Assembly: GCA_036274055.1 (NCBI GenBank)
Contig: DASUGM010000119.1
Location: forward strand, 1-9,611
Length of the DNA: 9,611 bases
Origin: DASUGM01 sp036274055
GTDB taxonomy: Bacteria; Acidobacteriota; Vicinamibacteria; Vicinamibacterales; SCN-69-37
Direction: 5' to 3'
Positions 1-4,633 of this stretch are shown here, one piece after another. The notes beneath the pieces were generated by a model, which was given only the letters and a program-made list of their open reading frames with translations, was not told where the DNA came from and did no database searches. Every line of letters starts with the position of its first letter. Positions within the stretch are counted from its first letter, which is position 1. A program made the translations under genes and the position numbers.

Positions 1-230
1 TGTGGCTGACGGTGAGCATGCTCGCCTTCAGTCTGACCACCGCCCTTTACATCGCTCCGGCAATCGACCAGATCCGCAACACGACCCACGGCTCGGTGGC
101 CAGCCTGCCGGAGACCGATCCGGCGCGTCAGCAGTTCGGCCGCCTGCACGGGATTTCAAACGGCCTGATGCTCGCAACGATGTTCGCTGGCGCCTTTCTC
201 ATCTTGATCGAGTTACGGGATCAGCATTGA
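1..230 (+). CDS. DUF4149-like small membrane protein, C-terminal part (5' end outside the window)
   Basis: The frame is open from base 3 to a TGA at 228-230, and the gene starts upstream of the window. The visible 75 or so residues have a hydrophobic helix (SMLAFSLTTALYIAPAID), a polar loop, the motif RQQFGRLHGISN, and a second hydrophobic helix (GLMLATMFAGAFLILIEL) followed by a short tail. This arrangement, with the FGRLH motif between two membrane helices, is what I recall of DUF4149/TMEM205-like integral membrane proteins, whose biochemical role is unknown. The GTG at 12 and the ATG at 18 are internal codons and are unlikely starts, because the frame and the hydrophobic helix continue upstream of them. 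The stop codon overlaps the palindrome at 229-253. Family assignment is moderately sure; the membrane location is surer. Confidence 0.7.
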   Translation, partial: WLTVSMLAFSLTTALYIAPAIDQIRNTTHGSVASLPETDPARQQFGRLHGISNGLMLATMFAGAFLILIELRDQH

Positions 231-253
231 AAAAGGGACCGGGTCGCTTTTTC
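229..253. repeat. 25-bp near-perfect palindrome, terminator-like or REP-like
   Basis: Twelve-base arms (229-240 and 242-253) pair around a central G with one mismatch (236/246). The outer part is an A-tract facing a T-tract and the inner part is GGACC/GGGTC. It begins inside the TGA stop of the upstream membrane-protein gene and ends 14 bases before the GAF gene start. A GC stem followed by five T is terminator-like in both directions. From memory, similar elements with an AAAAAGGGAC core are dispersed in many genomes as REP-type repeats, but I cannot verify copy number here. Confidence 0.65.
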
Positions 254-267
254 CGCCACGGACAACC

Positions 268-729
268 ATGACGCACACAGACACGACGCCAAGGCTCGCC
301 GACGACATCGAGCGCCAAATCCACTCTGCGACAACGCGCCAGAGCGCGATGGAAGCCGCGGTCGCAACGCTGAAGGACCGGCTGCCGCATTACACCTGGG
401 TCGGGATCTACCTGCTCGACGATCACGAGCTGGTCCTCGGGCCATATCTCGGCAAGCCGTCGCCGCACACCCGCATTCCCCTCAACCGCGGCATCTGCGG
501 CGCCGCCGCCAGCGAAAAGCAGACGATCGTCGTCGACGACGTCAACAGCGATCCGCGCTATCTCGCGTGCAGCATCGAAACCAGGTCGGAGATCGTCGTG
601 CCGATCCTGGATGGCGATCGCGTGCTCGGGGAGATCGACATCGACAGCGACAGGCCGGCGGCCTTCGGGCAGAGCGATCGCGAGCTGCTGGAAAAAGTCG
701 CGGCGGCGCTGGCGATGAGGCTTCGATAG
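268..729 (+). CDS. GAF domain protein, free methionine-(R)-sulfoxide reductase-like
   Basis: A 153-aa cytoplasmic protein consisting almost entirely of one GAF domain. Family landmarks are HYTWVGIYLL (41-50), LNRGICGAA (72-80), VVDDVNSDPRYLACS (88-102), RSEIVVPI (106-113) and GEIDIDSD (121-128). This is the layout of fRMsr enzymes, which reduce free Met-(R)-sulfoxide. Of the three cysteines known in the E. coli enzyme (84, 94, 118), the equivalents of 94 and 118 are present here (C77 and C101, the same 24-residue spacing). The position of Cys84 is H67, so the redox cycle would have to use C77 as the resolving residue, or the protein may be a ligand-binding GAF protein instead. No strong Shine-Dalgarno lies before the ATG at 268. 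The start is chosen because the protein begins with a normal N-terminal helix and no longer homologous extension is open. The gene is convergent with the VOC gene across the inverted repeat at 734-874. Confidence 0.9.
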   Translation: MTHTDTTPRLADDIERQIHSATTRQSAMEAAVATLKDRLPHYTWVGIYLLDDHELVLGPYLGKPSPHTRIPLNRGICGAAASEKQTIVVDDVNSDPRYLACSIETRSEIVVPILDGDRVLGEIDIDSDRPAAFGQSDRELLEKVAAALAMRLR

Positions 730-733
730 TCAA

Positions 734-874
734 AAGAACTATTAACCTTGGAGAACGTGGAGAAGAGCGGGTTCTACAGCCAGGGGAAACCCTGCCGAGA
801 TGCTCATCTCGCCAAGCTCTCCCAAGGGATTGAGAACCTGCTCTGCTCCACGTTCTCCAAGGTTAATAGCTCTT
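734..874. repeat. Large imperfect inverted repeat (42-bp arms, 57-nt loop) with nested hairpins
   Basis: The left arm at 734-775 pairs with the right arm at 833-874 with three mismatches (738/870, 762/846, 768/840 by my count). The outer ends read AAGAACTATTAACC and GGTTAATAGCTCTT. The 57-nt loop holds two further perfect hairpins: CAGGG-GAAA-CCCTG after 781, and CGAGAT-GCTC-ATCTCG at 796-811. The element starts five bases after the GAF stop and ends 23 bases before the VOC stop, so it sits exactly between two convergent genes. The arm also contains a 9-nt direct repeat, CTTGGAGAA then CGTGGAGAA (747-764). It could be a two-sided terminator or transcript stabiliser, or a small non-autonomous mobile repeat. 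No target-site duplication is obvious and no ORF inside is credible. Confidence 0.85.
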
Positions 875-897
875 CCGGCAGGTGCCTTTCACTCAGC

Positions 898-1272
898 TCA
901 ACCCTGCGAATGCAACCCCACCTTGTTCCCCTCGGTATCGATCAACAACGCGAAGTGCCCGAACTCCGGCGAGATCTGCGTCTTCGGGACGATGACCTTG
1001 CCGCCCGCTTTCTCGACGCGCGCCAGCGCCGGCGCGAGGTCGGGGTTGCAGTTCAGGTAGACCAACGCACCTGACATCGCCGGCTCGTAGTCGGGGCCGC
1101 AGCTAATCGCGCCGCCGACGCCGCCGTGCTCGTTGTCGGCCGGCAGCATCGCCATGTCGGTGCCGAACATGTTCATCGTCTGAAATGTCGCGCCGAGCAC
1201 CGCCTGATAGAACGTCGTCGCGCGTTTGAAGTCCTTGGCCGGAATCTCGAACCAGTTGATCGCGTGCTGCAC
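898..1272 (-). CDS. VOC family (glyoxalase/bleomycin-resistance fold) protein
   Basis: A 124-aa single-domain protein starting with GTG at 1272. The start is fixed by a perfect AGGAGG at 1278-1283, five bases upstream. The sequence shows the two beta-alpha-beta-beta-beta halves of the vicinal oxygen chelate fold: INWFEIPAKDFKRATTFYQ with VLGATF (5-30), then ALVYLNCNPDLAPALARVEKAGG across 69-91, and a C-terminal EFGHFALLIDTEGNKVGLHS (103-122). That last motif is typical of the COG3324 group (predicted enzymes related to lactoylglutathione lyase), often annotated as glyoxalase-like. I could not identify a complete metal-ligand set, so substrate and reaction are unknown. The reading frame stays open far upstream (to 1602), but that extension is arginine-rich shadow sequence and includes the PELVEG repeat. 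The gene is last in a minus-strand run and lies 41 bases after the preceding ORF. Confidence 0.9.
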   Translation of the reverse strand: MQHAINWFEIPAKDFKRATTFYQAVLGATFQTMNMFGTDMAMLPADNEHGGVGGAISCGPDYEPAMSGALVYLNCNPDLAPALARVEKAGGKVIVPKTQISPEFGHFALLIDTEGNKVGLHSQG

Positions 1273-1277
1273 GGAAG

Positions 1278-1283
1278 CCTCCT
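1278..1283 (-). promoter_or_regulatory. Shine-Dalgarno AGGAGG that fixes the VOC GTG start
   Basis: On the minus strand the sequence reads AGGAGG, then five bases (CTTCC), then GTG. This is the best ribosome-binding site in the window, and it decides for the GTG at 1272 over upstream starts in the same open frame. Confidence 0.85.
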
Positions 1284-1284
1284 G

Positions 1285-1309
1285 CCCTTCGACAAGTTCA
1301 GGGCGAGGC
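1285..1309. repeat. PELVEG-type dispersed repeat
   Basis: The segment CCCTTCGACAAGTTCAGGGC begins at 1285, and the element runs to about 1309. The minus strand translates through it as RPELVEGQ and the plus strand as PFDKFRAR. From memory, these peptides are hallmarks of a short dispersed repeat common in several bacterial phyla (CCTTCGACAAGCTCAGG family). It is itself partly palindromic (CCCT...AGGG ends). It lies between the stop of the 121-aa ORF (1314-1316) and the Shine-Dalgarno of the VOC gene. Copy number elsewhere in the genome cannot be seen here. Confidence 0.75.
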
Positions 1310-1313
1310 GCGA

Positions 1314-1679
1314 CTATCGCTGGGTTCGATGGACGCCGTCTTGGAGAAATGCGACACCGCCAGACGCGTGATTTGATGGGCTGGCTCTGGAGATCGCCAT
1401 CAGCGCCACCGGCGTGAACAGCGGACTCTTGAGCAATCGCGCCAGAACGTCGGCACCGCCGACGAGTCGTCCGCCCACGGCGCCGGCGTCGCTCTCGAAC
1501 GTCAGCCGCGCTCCAGTGGAATCCGTGCGCATCCACAGCCGCAGATCGACGGCGGCGGCGCCTTGCCTGGCGCCGCATTGCCATGCCAAGTAATAGGGCC
1601 ATGCGTTCATCGCGAGCTCGCCATCCGCCGTACGCTTGAGATTGCCGTCGTCGAGTTCGTGACGATCGATTCGCATCAC
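1314..1679 (-). CDS. Hypothetical protein, possibly the frameshifted C-terminus of the upstream secreted protein
   Basis: A 121-aa ORF with tandem GTG-ATG starts at 1679 and 1676. Its first codon lies four bases after the stop of the carboxypeptidase-regulatory-like gene. I do not recognise a family. The middle looks like real protein (WPYYLAWQCGARQGAAAVDLR, then LVGGADVLARLLKSPLFTPVALMAIS) with GC-rich third positions. The last 25 or so residues, close to the PELVEG repeat, look less coding-like, so the 3' end may be damaged. The frame is also open upstream of the GTG, reading DRASHPAALADIVMRIDRHE, and this would join the neighbouring protein if one TCGA unit at 1710-1721 were removed. No Shine-Dalgarno precedes the GTG. 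The ORF is therefore either a translationally coupled small gene or half of a broken gene, and I lean slightly to the latter. Confidence 0.45.
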   Translation of the reverse strand: MMRIDRHELDDGNLKRTADGELAMNAWPYYLAWQCGARQGAAAVDLRLWMRTDSTGARLTFESDAGAVGGRLVGGADVLARLLKSPLFTPVALMAISRASPSNHASGGVAFLQDGVHRTQR

Positions 1680-1683
1680 GATG

Positions 1684-2478
1684 TCAGCGAGCGCAGCGGG
1701 ATGGCTCGCTCGATCGATCGAGAGCGACGAGCAGACCGCCCCATCCCGTCTCGAGGTTGACGATCACGTGACGGTCGGAAGGCGCGAGCGCGGCGCCAGG
1801 CGGCGCACTCGCCGACAACGTGAAGGCGAGGTCTCGCTGCGCGGCAGCGACGGTCACACCCACACGATGGCCGTCGTAGCCCGCTGCATGAACGTCAAGA
1901 TCATAGAGGCCCGGCGCCAGATCGCCGATGCCGAACTCGCCGGTCAACTCCGTCCGGCGGTACTCAGTCCAGCCAGACCTCCGGTTCGTCGCTTGAACAC
2001 GCGCGACCGGTAGTGGATTCCCGCGCGTATCACGGACGACGCCATAGATGGATCCGCGCGGGCCGACGCCGCGATCGGTCCGCGACCGGCGCGGCGCGGG
2101 CACGCGTCCACCACGTGGCGTGTCGTCGAAATCGTTGCCCGACCACGAGCATTCGAGCCTCGCCCCGCTCCACCCGACTCGCAACTCGACCTCAGTGTGC
2201 TCGCCTTCACGCACCACCACGCGTTCCGCCGACTTGGGCGACCACGAACCCTGCGGCGTGAACACTTGATAGATGCCTGGCAAGAGTCCAGTGAAAGTGG
2301 CGACGCCATCGTCACGCGCGAATCCCTTCCGAGCGCGGCCGTCCATCGGCCGCAGGTAGACTTCCGCGCCAATGATCGTCGACTGCGACGTCACGACGCG
2401 TACATCGATGCGACCCGAAGGCGCTTGTGCCGGCAGGCCGACGAGCGCGAGCGAGAGTGCGAAGGCCGCGGCTCGCAT
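1684..2478 (-). CDS. Secreted protein with two carboxypeptidase-regulatory-like (Ig-like) domains
   Basis: A 264-aa protein. Residues 1-19 form a signal peptide (MRAAAFALSLALVGLPAQA, cleavage likely after AQA), so the product is exported. Two beta-sandwich modules follow. One spans about 22-101 (IDVRVVTSQSTIIGAEVYL ... FTGLLPGIYQV ... HTEVELRV). The second spans about 142-222 (GSIYGVVRDTRGNPLPVARV ... GEFGIGDLAPGLYDLDVHAAGY). The pattern 'G.V.D..G.PLP.A.V ... G.F.I.DL.PG.Y.L.V.A.GY' is that of CarboxypepD_reg-like domains, usually non-catalytic binding or structural modules. A proline/arginine-rich linker (120-138) joins them. The ATG at 2478 lies three bases after the cyclophilin stop, implying translational coupling. 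The final residues (SSEPSRCAR) follow a TCGA tandem tract and look out of frame, so the true C-terminus may continue into the next ORF. The partner molecule is unknown. Confidence 0.75.
   Translation of the reverse strand: MRAAAFALSLALVGLPAQAPSGRIDVRVVTSQSTIIGAEVYLRPMDGRARKGFARDDGVATFTGLLPGIYQVFTPQGSWSPKSAERVVVREGEHTEVELRVGWSGARLECSWSGNDFDDTPRGGRVPAPRRSRTDRGVGPRGSIYGVVRDTRGNPLPVARVQATNRRSGWTEYRRTELTGEFGIGDLAPGLYDLDVHAAGYDGHRVGVTVAAAQRDLAFTLSASAPPGAALAPSDRHVIVNLETGWGGLLVALDRSSEPSRCAR
1710..1721. repeat. TCGA x3 tandem tract at a probable frameshift point
   Basis: Three perfect tandem TCGA units lie inside the 3' end of the secreted-protein gene. Losing one unit would change the minus-strand reading after VALDR from SSEPSRCAR-stop to ASHPAALADIV, continuing in frame through the 121-aa ORF to a TAG at 1314. 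The fusion would be about 386 aa. Confidence 0.7.
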
Positions 2479-2481
2479 GCG

Positions 2482-3099
2482 CTACCGCAAGCGTGTGATC
2501 GACTTGATCGGGACCGGCGGCGTCAGGGCCTGGCCCTTCACCGGTTCTCCATTGATCTTCTTCACCACGTCCAGCCCTTCAACAACCTTGCCAAACGCGG
2601 CGAAGCCCTGGCCGTCGGGATAGCGCTTGCCGCCGACATCCATCGACGGCTGGTCGTCGAGCAGGATGAAGAAATCGGATCGCCCGGAATCCGCGTCGGC
2701 GCCGCGCGCCATCGAGACGACGCCGGCGACGTGCTTCAAACCGGTGAGAGTCGTGCGCTCGAGCGGCACTGGCGGGATCGAGGCCTCGGCTTCCTTCGCG
2801 CGATCCGGATTGATGCCGCCTTGAATGATCTGCATCGGCGGCCGATCCGGCGGCGCCGCGACGTAGTTGTCCGGCCGGGTCGCGCGATGGAACCGGCCGC
2901 CGGTGTAGTAGCCGCCGTCGACATATTTCAGAAAGTTGGCGACCGTGAGCGGTGCATGTGCCGGATCGAGCGCCAGCACGATGGCGCCATGCTCGGTGTC
3001 GATGCGGACGCGGACTTCCGATGCCGCGGGGGTCTGGGCGCCGACGCCGGAAACGACCGCGCACAACAGCGCGACAGCCGCAGTCACGCTTCGCAACAT
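2482..3099 (-). CDS. Exported cyclophilin-type peptidyl-prolyl cis-trans isomerase
   Basis: A 205-aa protein. Residues 1-21 form a signal peptide (MLRSVTAAVALLCAVVSGVGA), so it acts outside the cytoplasm, where cyclophilins speed proline isomerisation during folding. The cyclophilin core follows: VRIDTEHGAIVLALDPAHAP (31-50), TVANFLKYVDGGYYTGGRFHR (52-72, whose last Arg, R72, matches the catalytic Arg of cyclophilin A), QIIQGGINPD (90-99), GVVSMARG...SDFFILLDD (126-149) and FAAFGKVVEGLDVV (166-179). An insertion of polar and proline-rich residues separates FHR from the QGG motif. The start is supported by a GAGG at 3107-3110, seven bases before the ATG, and by the complete signal peptide. The gene lies 95 bases after gdhA, with two tandem arrays in that gap, and directly precedes the secreted Ig-like gene (3-nt gap), which could be its client or co-expressed partner. 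Confidence 0.93.
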   Translation of the reverse strand: MLRSVTAAVALLCAVVSGVGAQTPAASEVRVRIDTEHGAIVLALDPAHAPLTVANFLKYVDGGYYTGGRFHRATRPDNYVAAPPDRPPMQIIQGGINPDRAKEAEASIPPVPLERTTLTGLKHVAGVVSMARGADADSGRSDFFILLDDQPSMDVGGKRYPDGQGFAAFGKVVEGLDVVKKINGEPVKGQALTPPVPIKSITRLR

Positions 3100-3118
3100 C
3101 GCATCACCTCAGCCTCGA

Positions 3119-3158
3119 GAACCCCGGAACCCGGGAACCCCGGAACCCCGGAACCCCG
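3119..3158. repeat. GAACCCCG tandem array, five 8-nt units
   Basis: Units lie at 3119, 3127, 3135, 3143 and 3151. Four are exact GAACCCCG and the second is GAACCCGG. The minus strand reads CGGGGTTC units. The array lies in the untranslated gap between gdhA and the cyclophilin gene, just upstream of the cyclophilin Shine-Dalgarno, and abuts a second array of different sequence. Confidence 0.9.
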
Positions 3159-3192
3159 CACGTCGCACCGGCGCACCGCGCACAGCGCACGG
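3157..3192. repeat. CGCAC-core tandem array, five units of 7-8 nt
   Basis: The core CGCAC recurs at 3157, 3164, 3172, 3179 and 3186, a spacing of 7, 8, 7 and 7. It runs from the last GAACCCCG unit to three bases before the gdhA stop triplet (3195-3197). On the minus strand it is a GTGCG repeat immediately after the gdhA stop. Together the two arrays occupy nearly the whole intergenic gap. Confidence 0.8.
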
Positions 3193-3194
3193 CT

Positions 3195-4559
3195 CTAGAA
3201 CACCCCATTGGCGACCATCGCATCCGCCACTTTCGCGAAGCCGGCGCGGTTGGCGCCGTCCACGTAGTTGACCTTGCCGTTGGTGGTGCCGAACGCCAGG
3301 CAGCGATCGTGGATCTGCGTCATGATCTTCTTCAGCCGCTCGTCGACTTCGTCGCGCGTCCACGACAGGCGCTGCGCATTCTGGCTTTGCTCGAGACCCG
3401 ACACCGAGACGCCGCCGGCGTTGGCCGCCTTGCCGGGGCCGAAGGCGATGCCGGCTTTGACGAAGACCGTGGTCGCGTCGATCGTGCTCGGCATGTTGGC
3501 GCCTTCGCCGACCGCCTTGCAGCCGTTCTTCACCAGCGCCACCGCGTCGGCCTTCTCCAGTTCGTTCTGTGTCGCGCTCGGGAACGCGGCCTGACACGGC
3601 ACGCGCCACGGCGTCTTGCCCTTGTGGAATTCGGCGCCGAATTTCTGCGCGTATTCGATGATCCGGCCGCGGCGCCGCTCCTTGAGCTCCTTGACCCACT
3701 CGAGCTTCTCTTTGGTCAGGCCCTTCTTGTCGTACACGAATCCCTCGCTGTCAGAGAGCGTCACCACCTTCGCACCCAGGTGCAGCAGCTTCTCCACCGT
3801 GTAGATCGCGACGTTGCCGGAGCCCGAGACGACGCAGGTCTTGCCCTTGAGCGTCGAGCCGACGTGGTTGAGCATGTTCTCGACGAAGTAGACGCAGCCG
3901 TAGCCGGTCGCTTCGGTGCGGATCAGGCTGCCGCCGTAGGCCAGGCCCTTGCCGGTGAGCACGCCGGCGTAGCGATTCGCCATCCGCCGGTACTGGCCGA
4001 ACAGAAACCCGATCTCGCGGCCGCCGACGCCGATGTCGCCGGCGGGCACGTCGACGTCCTCGCCGATGTGGCGGAACAACTCGGTCATCATCGCCTGGCA
4101 GAACCGCATCACCTCGGCGTCGGACTTGCCCTTCGGATCGAAATCGGATCCGCCCTTCGCGCCGCCCATCGGCAGACCGGTGAGACTGTTCTTCAGGATT
4201 TGCTCGAAGCCGAGAAACTTCAACACCGACAGATTGACGGTCGGGTGAAATCGCAGCCCGCCTTTGTACGGCCCAATCGCGTTGCTGAACTGAACGCGAT
4301 AGCCGCGGTTGATCTGGACGGCGCCGCGGTCGTCGATCCACGAGACGCGGAACGCGATGCTGCGATCCGGCTCGGTCAGCCGCTCGAGCACGCGCTCGCG
4401 CTGATAGTCGTGCGTGTCGAGGACGAGCGGCATCAGCGATCCGACGACTTCGCGGACCGCCTGGTGGAATTCGGGTTGCCCGGGGTTGCGGCGGACGACG
4501 CCGCCCATGAACGATTCGACTTCACGTGCGACCTGACGAACGGCGACGGCTGTTGCCAC
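3195..4559 (-). CDS. gdhA: Glutamate dehydrogenase, NADP-type (hexameric class I)
   Basis: A 454-aa cytoplasmic enzyme, the usual length for the roughly 450-aa hexameric class. It catalyses 2-oxoglutarate + NH4+ + NADPH to glutamate and the reverse. The substrate domain shows GPYKGGLRFHP (97-106), KFLGFEQILKNSLTGLPMGG (114-133), the catalytic-lysine motif GGAKGGSDFDPKGKSD (132-147, K135), and DVPAGDIGVGGREIGF (170-185) with catalytic D175. The Rossmann coenzyme domain has VVSGSGNVAIYT (243-254) and TLSDSEGFVYD (267-277), resembling the SDSSG segment of the E. coli NADP enzyme. EGANMPST (352-359) and GPGKAANAGGVSVSGLE (374-390) complete the family signature. The start is GTG at 4559, supported by GGAGG at 4564-4568, four bases upstream. 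It diverges from isocitrate dehydrogenase, which makes its 2-oxoglutarate substrate, and leads the minus-strand run toward the cyclophilin. NADP preference is inferred from sequence similarity only. Confidence 0.97.
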   Translation of the reverse strand: MATAVAVRQVAREVESFMGGVVRRNPGQPEFHQAVREVVGSLMPLVLDTHDYQRERVLERLTEPDRSIAFRVSWIDDRGAVQINRGYRVQFSNAIGPYKGGLRFHPTVNLSVLKFLGFEQILKNSLTGLPMGGAKGGSDFDPKGKSDAEVMRFCQAMMTELFRHIGEDVDVPAGDIGVGGREIGFLFGQYRRMANRYAGVLTGKGLAYGGSLIRTEATGYGCVYFVENMLNHVGSTLKGKTCVVSGSGNVAIYTVEKLLHLGAKVVTLSDSEGFVYDKKGLTKEKLEWVKELKERRRGRIIEYAQKFGAEFHKGKTPWRVPCQAAFPSATQNELEKADAVALVKNGCKAVGEGANMPSTIDATTVFVKAGIAFGPGKAANAGGVSVSGLEQSQNAQRLSWTRDEVDERLKKIMTQIHDRCLAFGTTNGKVNYVDGANRAGFAKVADAMVANGVF

Positions 4560-4633
4560 GGAACCTCCAGTAGAAGTTCACGATCACTCGCTCTGTTTCC
4601 GGCTGGTCGAAAAGCCCGCGTATGCTAGCACTG
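4560..4633. promoter_or_regulatory. Divergent gdhA / isocitrate dehydrogenase promoter region
   Basis: Only 74 bases separate the two start codons, so both promoters and any operator must lie here or inside the genes. The minus strand carries the gdhA Shine-Dalgarno (4564-4568). On the plus strand, TATGCT at 4621-4626 matches four of six -10 positions and would place the transcript start at about 4633, next to the ATG at 4634. No Shine-Dalgarno precedes that ATG, so a leaderless message is possible. I see no convincing -35 box. Confidence 0.45.

Noticed and set aside
734..874. Small ORFs crossing the inverted repeat (for example 748-1074, +)
   Set aside because: They run through the hairpins and into the antisense of the VOC gene, with no ribosome-binding site or protein-like composition.
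1273..1602. N-terminal extension of the VOC frame
   Set aside because: The extension is arginine-rich and contains the PELVEG repeat; AGGAGG five bases before the GTG at 1272 fixes the start.
1314..1679. DUF1365-like C-terminus in the 121-aa ORF (ADVLARLLKSPLFTPVALMAI)
   Set aside because: Only a short stretch resembles the end of that family, the rest does not fit, and no supporting motif is present; left as hypothetical.
3119..3192. CRISPR array
   Set aside because: Units are 7-8 nt with no unique spacers and there are no cas genes; these are simple tandem arrays.
2197..3198. 333-codon plus-strand open frame opposite the secreted protein and cyclophilin genes
   Set aside because: Composition is that of a shadow frame and it ends inside the tandem arrays; the minus strand shows signal peptides and cyclophilin motifs.
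2952..4628. 558-codon plus-strand open frame antisense to gdhA
   Set aside because: Same antisense effect of GC-rich third positions; the gdhA reading is unambiguous and the plus-strand frame also runs through the tandem arrays.
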